From Calothrix sp. NIES-2098 (GTDB lineage Bacteria; Cyanobacteriota; Cyanobacteriia; Cyanobacteriales; Nostocaceae): 64,000 bases of DNA. Shown here piece by piece: positions 51,661 to 58,710 of the stretch. The DNA lies in assembly GCA_002368175.1 (NCBI GenBank), contig AP018172.1, positions 1,424,001 through 1,488,000 of the forward strand, written 5' to 3'. The notes under the pieces were generated by a model, which made no database searches, had not been told where the DNA came from, and was given only the letters and a program-made list of their open reading frames with translations. The position numbers and the translations under genes are program-made. Positions within the stretch are counted from its first letter, which is position 1; each line of letters starts with the position of its first letter.

Positions 51661-52872
51661 ATGGTTTATCAACCAGCAGCGGGAGCCAGGGATTTATTAC
51701 CTTTGGATGTGGCTCAAAAACGCTGGATTGAAGATAGGTTACAACAAGTATTTCATCGTTGGGGATATCACAGGATTATCACCTCAACTTTGGAGCGCAT
51801 GGATACCTTGATGGCGGGAGAAGCAATTCAGCGCCAAACGGTAATTCAACTCCAAAATTCTGAAGATGAAGAATTAGGGTTGCGTCCAGAACTAACAGCT
51901 TCTATCGCTCGTACTGTCGTGACGCGCATGGCAGGTGCTACTTACCCGCAAAGGCTGTACTACAATGCCAATGTGTTTCGTCGTATCTGGGAAAATCGGC
52001 ATAACCGTCAGCAAGAGTTTTATCAAGCTGGGGTAGAGTTGCTGGGTGCTGGCGGATTGCTAGCCAATGCAGAAGTGTTGTTGTTAGTAGCAGATTGCTT
52101 GGCGGCACTGTCGTTGCAGCGATGGCATTTAATATTAGGTGAAGCGGGAATTACCCGATCGCTGTTGAGTGTTTTTCCAGCGCATCTCCAAGGTAAAGTT
52201 CGTAGTGCGATCGCTAATCTTGACCGCATTGCCATAGACAATTTACCGCTAAGTGATGAACTCCGCGATCGCGCCAGACTGATCTTAGATCTACGCGGTA
52301 CAAGCAGCGAAGTTTTAAAAAAAGTCAACAGCTTAGATCTCGACAAAGCCCAACAAGAGGCTGTCAACAACCTCTCATCTTTAGTTGAGTTAGTGCAATC
52401 AGAGGGAAATTACCCTTTAATCCTCGATCTCAGCTTGATTGAAACCATCGACTACTACACTGGTATTGTGTTTGAAGTCGTCAGCGACAAAGAAGGACAA
52501 GCCCAAGTTTTAGGCAGAGGTGGCCGCTACGACCAGCTTTTAGGGCTGTATCATCCCCAAGGAGAAAACATCCCCGGTATTGGCTTTGCCCTCAATATCG
52601 AAGATTTATACCAAATCATTCAATCTACTCAGCAATTACCGCAAGCTCCCCCTGCTAGCGATTGGTTAGTAGTACCAGAGACAGATCGTGCTGATGCTGC
52701 TGCCTTTGCCTATGCCCAAAAGCTACGCTATGCTCACGAGATAGTACGGGTAGAAATAGATTTAGGCGGCAGAGATGCAGAAGCCATCCGGCAATACGCA
52801 CGCGATCGCGGTATTGCCAAAATCGCCTGGATTCAAGCTGATGGTTCGCCAACCATAGAACCATTGTCTTAA
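51661..52872 (+). CDS. hisZ: ATP phosphoribosyltransferase regulatory subunit HisZ
   Basis: A 403-residue paralogue of histidyl-tRNA synthetase without tRNA ligase role, needed by the short form HisG in the first step of histidine synthesis. It has the class II aaRS core (GARDLLPLDVAQKRWIED, LRPELTASIARTVVTR, FYQAGVELLGAGG, IDYYTGIVFEVV, GRGGRYDQLLGLY) but no anticodon-binding domain of usual form. Length fits HisZ, shorter than HisS at the C-terminal end. Confidence 0.9.
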   Translation: MVYQPAAGARDLLPLDVAQKRWIEDRLQQVFHRWGYHRIITSTLERMDTLMAGEAIQRQTVIQLQNSEDEELGLRPELTASIARTVVTRMAGATYPQRLYYNANVFRRIWENRHNRQQEFYQAGVELLGAGGLLANAEVLLLVADCLAALSLQRWHLILGEAGITRSLLSVFPAHLQGKVRSAIANLDRIAIDNLPLSDELRDRARLILDLRGTSSEVLKKVNSLDLDKAQQEAVNNLSSLVELVQSEGNYPLILDLSLIETIDYYTGIVFEVVSDKEGQAQVLGRGGRYDQLLGLYHPQGENIPGIGFALNIEDLYQIIQSTQQLPQAPPASDWLVVPETDRADAAAFAYAQKLRYAHEIVRVEIDLGGRDAEAIRQYARDRGIAKIAWIQADGSPTIEPLS

Positions 52873-52981
52873 GCATTCTGACTACTAAGCATAGGCAAAA
52901 TATATACGCTACAGCTGAGTAGTAAATATTTCTAATTGCTAGGCTAGAAACAGCCGACTTTCAAGAGAGGGAATCAAGAAT

Positions 52982-53206
52982 ATGCCACACACAATTGTTA
53001 CTGATGTCTGTGAAGGCATCGCTGACTGCGTAGACGCTTGTCCAGTAGCCTGCATCCATGATGGGCCGGGTAAAAACGTCAAGGGAACCGATTGGTACTG
53101 GATTGACTTTGCTACCTGCATTGACTGTGGCATCTGTATCCAAGTTTGCCCAGTAGAAGGAGCGATCGTTCCCGAAGAGCGACCCGATTTGCAAAAAACA
53201 CCATAA
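52982..53206 (+). CDS. Two-cluster 4Fe-4S ferredoxin
   Basis: A 74-residue iron-sulfur protein. Cys ligands: VCEGIADCVDACPVACI for the first cluster region and CIDCGICIQVCPVEGAI for the second. The first set has irregular spacing like 7Fe/8Fe FdxB-type ferredoxins of cyanobacteria. It is a soluble low-potential electron carrier, partner unknown. Upstream gene is hisZ, with no evident functional tie. Confidence 0.9.
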   Translation: MPHTIVTDVCEGIADCVDACPVACIHDGPGKNVKGTDWYWIDFATCIDCGICIQVCPVEGAIVPEERPDLQKTP

Positions 53207-53403
53207 TAGTCCATAGTCCAGGCAGGGTTAATGAAGATGTGGGGACAAGGGAGACAAGGAAGACAAGGGGGAAAGAGCTATTATTAATTTCCAATACCCC
53301 ATGCCTAATGACGGCAGTTGCTCAACTTGGGGAGACCTTAAGATCGCACCGCCTCCCCCATGCCCCATACCCAATAACAAATGACTATTGACAAATGACT
53401 ATT
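53207..53403. repeat. Composite dispersed repeat with embedded start codon
   Basis: ATAGTCCATAGTCCAGG, GGGACAAGGGAGACAAGG, CCCCATGCCTAATGACGGCAG, then TTGCTCAACTTGGGGAGACC and CCCATGCCCCATACCC, ending in AAATGACTATTGACAAATGAC. The final unit supplies the ATG of the LivF-type gene. Confidence 0.7.
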
Positions 53404-54123
53404 GACTATTTACTAGAAGTTCAAAATGTTCGCGCTGGATATATTAAAGACGTAGATATCCTACAAGGTGTGAATTTCCGCGTTGAAGCTGGAGAATTAG
53501 TAACTGTAATCGGCCCTAACGGTGCTGGTAAATCCACCTTGGCAAAAACCATTTTTGGACTGTTAACTCCCCATACAGGCACAATAACCTTTAAAGGTGA
53601 AAATATTGCGGGGCTCAAGTCAAATCAAATCGTGCAACGGGGAATGTGCTACGTCCCCCAAATAGCGAATGTCTTCCCCTCTCTAACAATTGAAGAGAAC
53701 TTGGAAATGGGGGCTTTTGTGCGCGATATTCCGCTAAAACCCCTCAAAGATAAAATATTTACCATGTTTCCCCGATTAAGCGATCGCCGTCGTCAACGCG
53801 CAGGTACGCTTTCTGGCGGAGAACGTCAGATGTTGGCGATGGGTAAAGCTTTGATGTTAGAACCGAGTTTGCTGCTTTTAGATGAACCTTCTGCGGCTTT
53901 ATCTCCCATCCTCGTCACCCAAGTATTTGAACAGATTAAACAAATTAACCAAAGTGGTACAGCAATTGTTCTAGTAGAACAAAACGCCCGTAAAGCCTTG
54001 GAAATGGCAGATCGCGGTTATGTACTAGAGTCAGGACGCGATGCTATCTCTGGCCCCGGTCGAGAATTGTTGAATGACCCCAAAGTGGCAGAACTGTATC
54101 TAGGAGCCGGGAAAGGGCATTAA
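53395..54123 (+). CDS. LivF/NatE-type amino acid ABC transporter ATPase
   Basis: A 242-residue ATPase: Walker A GPNGAGKSTLAK, signature LSGGERQMLAMGKAL, Walker B LLLLDEPSAALSP, H-loop replaced by LVEQNAR as in the LivF group. This group energises branched-chain or neutral amino acid uptake (NatE in Anabaena) together with LivG/NatA and two permeases, none of which is adjacent. The annotated ATG belongs to a dispersed repeat; the conserved part starts at LLEVQNVRAGY. Confidence 0.9.
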   Translation: MTIDYLLEVQNVRAGYIKDVDILQGVNFRVEAGELVTVIGPNGAGKSTLAKTIFGLLTPHTGTITFKGENIAGLKSNQIVQRGMCYVPQIANVFPSLTIEENLEMGAFVRDIPLKPLKDKIFTMFPRLSDRRRQRAGTLSGGERQMLAMGKALMLEPSLLLLDEPSAALSPILVTQVFEQIKQINQSGTAIVLVEQNARKALEMADRGYVLESGRDAISGPGRELLNDPKVAELYLGAGKGH

Positions 54124-54210
54124 GGGGAGTGTGGGGAGACAAGGAAGTAGAGGAGGAAGAAATCACTGTTGACTTTTGACCCTGGACTCTTGACAAATGA
54201 CAAAAAATTA
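54124..54210. repeat. Dispersed repeats after the LivF-type gene
   Basis: GGGGAGTGTGGGGAGACAAGG and GACTTTTGACCCTGGACTCTTGACAAATGAC, same families as above. They fill the start of the spacer before the carbonic anhydrase gene. Confidence 0.65.
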
Positions 54211-54302
54211 AATAACTCTTAAACCGTGTCAGCGGGTACTCTTGCATCTGGCTGAATTTTGATATCTTCCAGGCAACAACCAAGCTGTTGTCAGGTAGAA
54301 GA

Positions 54303-55046
54303 ATGGCTAGAATTCACGGATTTATTGGACGTCGCAATTTTTTGCATTTGACCGGTTTGGGTAGTATTGGAATCGGGGCTATTGTTGGTGCTGGCGGTAT
54401 ACTGTGGAACAAAGAGCCTTCTTTAGCTGAATACCCATCTAATGCTGATGTTGTAGAAAAACCGCAACCAGTTAATCCCCAAGCCGCCTTAAAAAATTTG
54501 CTAGCGGGAAATCAACGGTTTGTGCAAGAACAGCGTCTAAATCCCCATCAATCTAAATTCCGTTTGCAAGAAACAGCCGTAGCTCAATATCCGTTTGCCG
54601 CCATACTAGGATGTGCCGATTCTAGAGTACCCGCAGAAATTATTTTCGACCAAGGGCTAGGAGATTTATTTGTTGTGCGAGTAGCTGGAAATGTGGCCTC
54701 TCAAGAAGCTATAGGTAGCTTGGAATACGCTACATCTGTGTTAGGCGCTCAACTAATTTTAGTTCTAGGACACGCAAAATGCGGTGCAGTACACGCGGCG
54801 GTAGAAGGTCAACCTCTACCTGGGAGAATTGGTATTTTTGTAGAAGAAATTAAACCAGCAGTAGAAATAGCTAGAAACAAAACTGGCAATTTAGAAGAAA
54901 GTGCTATTATCACCAATGTGCAATATCAAGCACGAAGGTTAGCAGAAAGTTCAACAATTTTAAGAAACTTGGTGAAAGATGACAAACTTAAAATTGTTGG
55001 CGGTCGTTATGACCTAGCCACAGGAAAAGTCACTATGCTTTCCTAA
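54303..55046 (+). CDS. Beta-carbonic anhydrase, Tat-exported
   Basis: A 247-residue protein. The start ATG 54303 (MARIHGFIGRRNFLHLTGLG) is preferred to TTG 54288 because the twin-arginine motif RRNFLHLTG is near its N-terminus; export to the periplasm is likely. Zinc ligands and partners: LGCADSRVPAE (Cys, Asp-Arg dyad), LGHAKCGAVHAAVEG (His, Cys). Periplasmic beta-CAs (EcaB-like) in cyanobacteria feed CO2/bicarbonate balance. Length fits. Confidence 0.9.
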   Translation: MARIHGFIGRRNFLHLTGLGSIGIGAIVGAGGILWNKEPSLAEYPSNADVVEKPQPVNPQAALKNLLAGNQRFVQEQRLNPHQSKFRLQETAVAQYPFAAILGCADSRVPAEIIFDQGLGDLFVVRVAGNVASQEAIGSLEYATSVLGAQLILVLGHAKCGAVHAAVEGQPLPGRIGIFVEEIKPAVEIARNKTGNLEESAIITNVQYQARRLAESSTILRNLVKDDKLKIVGGRYDLATGKVTMLS

Positions 55047-55207
55047 TTATTAATAAGAATTTTGTTAAATATATTATCAAATTTTTACAAGATTTAGACT
55101 CTGGTTAATTTGAGTAGATTACCTGAGAGATTGAAGTAACTCTTAGTGCCATAGTAATATTTAAGGCTATGTCTACTTAAAAATTACCAGCGTCACCAAG
55201 CATCAAA

Positions 55208-55567
55208 ATGACAGACTTTAGAGAAATTAAAGAGTGGGAAAAAGCCCATGAACTGACAGTAGCAGTTTATGAAGTTACTGGTACATTCCCCGAAACTGAA
55301 TTAATGGGATTAACACAACAAATACGTTTAGCTTGTTCTGCCATTCCAATAAAAATTGCGCAAGGATGCAACCGCGAAGATTGGGAAACACAACTCAATT
55401 TTCTGGAATTGGCAAAGGATGCAGCAATTGAGGTGGAATATTACCTGTTGCTTTGCTATGAGTTGGAATTCCTATCATCTTCTTGTTACGATCGCCTTGT
55501 CAGTAATGTTGTCGAAGTGAAAGAATTACTGGAAAGTTCGATTGAGAAGCTGAGTCGTAATTTCTGA
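55208..55567 (+). CDS. Four-helix-bundle (S23/IVS) protein
   Basis: A 119-residue protein of the family first seen in intervening sequences of 23S rRNA genes: FREIKEWEKAHELTVAVYEVTGTFP, LTQQIRLACSAIPIKIAQGCNRE, FLELAKDAAIEVEYYLLLC. It forms four-helix bundles that pentamerise. Role unknown. Often found beside reverse transcriptases or mobile elements; here it is next to a GxxExxY gene enclosed in inverted repeats. Confidence 0.88.
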   Translation: MTDFREIKEWEKAHELTVAVYEVTGTFPETELMGLTQQIRLACSAIPIKIAQGCNREDWETQLNFLELAKDAAIEVEYYLLLCYELEFLSSSCYDRLVSNVVEVKELLESSIEKLSRNF

Positions 55568-55577
55568 TGGATAAAAA

Positions 55578-55601
55578 TAAACCGCCGATAAACGCCGATG
55601 G
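55578..55601. repeat. Left inverted repeat of the GxxExxY cassette
   Basis: TAAACCGCCGATAAACGCCGAT, the complement-related partner of the right repeat after the gene. It lies 4 nt before the ATG of the GxxExxY gene. Confidence 0.75.
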
Positions 55602-55604
55602 GAG

Positions 55605-55967
55605 ATGGATAGAATCACGGAAAAAGTTATTGGTTGTGCATTTACAGTGGGTAATGGGTTAGGTTGTGGATTTTTGGAGAAGGTATATGAGAATGCTTTG
55701 GCTTATGAACTGCGAAAAAACGGACTGTTGGTAGAACAACAATCCGAGATAGAGGTACGATATGACGGTATTGTAGTTGGTCAATTCTTTGCTGATTTAC
55801 TAGTTGAAAACTTAGTATTAGTCGAACTCAAGGCTGTTAAAGCTTTGGAAGAGAAGCATTTTGCACAGTGTCTTAACTATCTCAAAGCCACAGGCCTTAA
55901 AGTTTGCTTACTAACAAACTTTGGCAATCCTAAAGTAGAAATTAAACGTGTCGCACGAAATTTCTAA
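55605..55967 (+). CDS. GxxExxY protein
   Basis: A 120-residue protein named for its motif: GCAFTVGNGLGCGFLEKVYENALAYEL. It continues with VEQQSEIEVRYDGIVVGQFFADLLVENLVLVELKAV, a PD-(D/E)XK nuclease-like core (Asp, Glu-x-Lys). Widespread, function unknown. Its position inside a pair of inverted GCCGAT-rich repeats is a known feature of this family and suggests a small mobile cassette. It is in the same direction as the S23 gene, 37 bp apart. Confidence 0.9.
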   Translation: MDRITEKVIGCAFTVGNGLGCGFLEKVYENALAYELRKNGLLVEQQSEIEVRYDGIVVGQFFADLLVENLVLVELKAVKALEEKHFAQCLNYLKATGLKVCLLTNFGNPKVEIKRVARNF

Positions 55968-55976
55968 ATCCTAATT

Positions 55977-56007
55977 ATCGGCGTTTATCAGCGTTCATCG
56001 GCGGTTA
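55977..56007. repeat. Right inverted repeat of the GxxExxY cassette
   Basis: ATCGGCGTTTATCAGCGTTC then ATCGGCGGTTA: three ATC(G/A)GCG steps, opposite to the left copy. Together the repeats bracket the 120-codon gene at close range on both sides. Confidence 0.75.
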
Positions 56008-56017
56008 ATAATCCTCC

Positions 56018-56476
56018 ATGATTCTCCAAGTCCTAAGAGAACACCTGCAAAATATCCGCACCCATGCTCAAAGCACTTACCCCGATGAGTGTTGCGGTAT
56101 AATATTCGGTCATACTACTAGTGAAGGCAAAACTGTAGTAGAAGTTATGCCTACAGAAAATGCCTGGAATACAGAATCAGCAAATTTCCCAGACGATCGC
56201 ACAGACGAAACTCAAAGGCGAAGATATGCGATCGCACCCCAAGTCATGTTACAAGCACAAAGAGAAGCACGCGATCGCGCGTTGAACATTATCGGTATTT
56301 ACCATTCCCACCCCGATGCACCAGCGATTCCCTCAGAATGCGATCGCCTCTATGCTTGGCCTGAATACTCGTATATAATAGTTTCCGTCCAAAAAGGTAA
56401 AGCTGAAACACTCCAAAGCTGGAGTTTAGATGACACTCATCAATTCCAACCAGAAGTAATTCAACACATAATTTAA
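56018..56476 (+). CDS. JAMM/MPN+ metallopeptidase (M67)
   Basis: A 152-residue zinc peptidase: GIYHSHPDAPAIPSECDRLYAWP gives HxH and the downstream Ser-x2-Asp, and Glu in YPDECCGIIFG completes the active site. In bacteria such proteins remove or activate the tails of ubiquitin-like sulfur carrier proteins. The next gene is an E1-like enzyme 67 nt away, so the pair fits a sulfur transfer system like that of Mec+/CysO. No carrier protein gene is adjacent. Confidence 0.92.
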   Translation: MILQVLREHLQNIRTHAQSTYPDECCGIIFGHTTSEGKTVVEVMPTENAWNTESANFPDDRTDETQRRRYAIAPQVMLQAQREARDRALNIIGIYHSHPDAPAIPSECDRLYAWPEYSYIIVSVQKGKAETLQSWSLDDTHQFQPEVIQHII

Positions 56477-56543
56477 ACAAGCTATTCAATACGGATATCA
56501 TTTTTCGCTACGATAAATAGTCCGCCCTCCACATTAAATTGCT

Positions 56544-57716
56544 ATGCTCAATCCCAATCTGGAAGAAATCCAGTTAACAAAAGACGATTACGAACGCTAC
56601 TCCCGCCACCTGATTTTGCCGGAAGTGGGACTTGATGGACAAAAACGTCTCAAAGCCGCCAGCGTACTGTGTATCGGTACAGGTGGACTTGGTGCGCCAC
56701 TGCTGTTATATTTGGCAGCTGCGGGTGTAGGGCGCATCGGTATTGTTGATTTCGATGTTGTCGATACTTCTAATTTGCAACGCCAAGTCATTCACGGTAC
56801 ATCCTGGGTAGGTAAACCCAAGATTCAATCAGCTAAAGATCGAATTCTGGAGATAAACCCTTACTGTCAGGTCGATCTTCATGAGGTTCGCCTCAGTGCT
56901 GAAAATGCTCTGAGTATTTTGGAACCTTACGATATTGTCGTGGATGGTACTGATAACTTCCCCACAAGATATTTAGTCAACGACGCTTGTGTGTTGCTAA
57001 ACAAGCCCAACGTTTACGGTTCGATTTTCCGGTTTGAAGGACAAGCAACTGTATTTAACTACGAAGGCGGGCCGAATTATCGTGACTTGTATCCCGAACC
57101 ACCACCACCAGGAATGGTTCCCTCCTGTGCAGAAGGTGGCGTGTTAGGAATATTGCCAGGAATTATCGGTGTGATCCAAGCAACAGAAACTGTGAAAATT
57201 ATCCTCGGACAGGGTAACACCTTAAGCGGACGCCTGCTGCTGTACAACGCCTTAGAAATGAAGTTCCGCGAGTTGAAGCTGCGTCCTAACCCCATTCGCC
57301 CAGTCATTGAAAAACTGATAGATTACGAAGAATTCTGCGGTATTCCCCAAGCTAAAGCAGAAGAAGCGAAACAACAGCAGGAAATTCAAGAAATCAGCGT
57401 AGTGGAATTGAAAGAATTGCTGGAAAGTGGCGCAGATGATTTTATGCTGCTGGATGTCCGCAATCCTCATGAGTATGAAATAGCCAGAATTCCTGGTTCA
57501 GTTTTAATACCTTTATCGGAAATCGAAGCCGGTACAGGCATTGATAAGATTAAGGAATTGTTCAACGGCCATCGTTTGTATGCCCATTGTAAGATGGGTG
57601 GGCGATCGGCAAAAGCCTTGAGCATTCTTAAAGAAGCTGGAATAGTTGGGACAAATGTTAAAGGTGGAATTACAGCTTGGAGTCGGGAAGTAGATCCCGC
57701 AGTTCCAGAATATTAA
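56544..57716 (+). CDS. moeB: E1-like adenylyltransferase with rhodanese domain (MoeB/ThiF)
   Basis: A 390-residue protein. The E1 domain (1-270): VLCIGTGGLGAPLLLYLAAAG, DFDVVDTSNLQRQVI, VDGTDNFPTRYLVNDA, MVPSCAEGGVLGILPG. The zinc-binding CxxC pair of E. coli MoeB appears missing (NYRDLYPEPP). Residues 285-390 form a rhodanese domain with active Cys in AHCKMGGRSAKAL. It adenylates the C-terminus of a ubiquitin-like sulfur carrier and supplies sulfur. Adjacent JAMM peptidase. Confidence 0.9.
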   Translation: MLNPNLEEIQLTKDDYERYSRHLILPEVGLDGQKRLKAASVLCIGTGGLGAPLLLYLAAAGVGRIGIVDFDVVDTSNLQRQVIHGTSWVGKPKIQSAKDRILEINPYCQVDLHEVRLSAENALSILEPYDIVVDGTDNFPTRYLVNDACVLLNKPNVYGSIFRFEGQATVFNYEGGPNYRDLYPEPPPPGMVPSCAEGGVLGILPGIIGVIQATETVKIILGQGNTLSGRLLLYNALEMKFRELKLRPNPIRPVIEKLIDYEEFCGIPQAKAEEAKQQQEIQEISVVELKELLESGADDFMLLDVRNPHEYEIARIPGSVLIPLSEIEAGTGIDKIKELFNGHRLYAHCKMGGRSAKALSILKEAGIVGTNVKGGITAWSREVDPAVPEY

Positions 57717-57736
57717 ACCCCTAGAGGTCTATCGCA

Positions 57737-58675
57737 TTAATTTTGCTGGGTTGGGTAAATTTTTGAAAGCTTAACTCTTGCATCTTCTGTACGAAAACGC
57801 CAATCTACACAAACCTGATTAAGATTGCGATCGCATTCCCAAATTGAAACCTCTTGTTCTAAAGTTTCAATATTGGGAATTCTTCGTTGAAGGTATTGAC
57901 GGACAAGTACTGACAATTCAGCTTCAATCATATTGCTCCAAATCCCATGTTTTGGTGTATGGTGAATCTCGAATTTTTTGGCAGTTCTTCTGGCTACGGC
58001 TGGGGCAAAAACTTCATACAATGCACCGATTGTATGTGTATTTAAGTTATCCATTACCAAGCGAATTATTTCCGAATCTGGAAAGGGGATATCAACCAAT
58101 TCTTTCATACAATAAGCGAAATCTACTTTGGTACGGCGCTCTGTTACTTCGATGTGTCTCCATCCTAAATATGGTGCAAAAAAGGCGAATAAATTACAAC
58201 TCTCTTTGCGTTCATATTCGTAATCAAATTTTGCCACTGTTCCTCACTTATCTGCGGTTTTAGGGACAGGTGGCATTGGTTGATGTACATCCACAATTAA
58301 TTAGCATAACCTTTAATCAAAGCATACCAGTGGGCGTTTCATCTCGGGTGGTTGAGGATATAAATCAAGCACATCTTCCATTCGGTATACGAATTCTGAA
58401 TTGAGGATTGGGATGCAACATTATTCTTTTAACCAAGGCTAATCGTAGTTTTTTTTTATATTCTATCAACTGTACTTTTGCTCAAACTATCAACTATTTC
58501 CAGACTGACAAATTGGTTTGCTAACATTCTTAAAGTCTAACGTGTACTCTCAGTAGGTGCATCACTGCAAGTTATTGCTATTAAATATGCTTCGTCATAA
58601 TTAGTTAACCTTCTTGGCTTTCCTGGACGCTTTTTCTCTGTTAATATCGCTGCTAAATTTTCACAAAATAACTAT
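57737..58675 (-). pseudogene. Broken IS630-family transposase
   Basis: The open part (58237-57737) gives 166 residues with the DDE pieces IIRLVMDNLNTHT (Asp) and HTPKHGIWSNMIEAELSVL (final Glu) of IS630 enzymes. Upstream on the same strand the N-terminal half can still be read (KKRPGKPRRLTNYDEAYLI; LANQFVSLEIVDSLSKSTVDR; MEDVLDLYPQPPEMKRP) but with in-frame stops and frameshifts. The element is dead. It lies between moeB and dndD. Confidence 0.88.
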
Positions 58676-58710
58676 TCCCTTCACCCCAAATTATCAAATA
58701 AAGAACAAAA

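Noticed and set aside
57844..58263. 139-codon plus-strand frame opposite the IS630 remnant
   Set aside because: The minus strand carries clear transposase motifs over the same bases.
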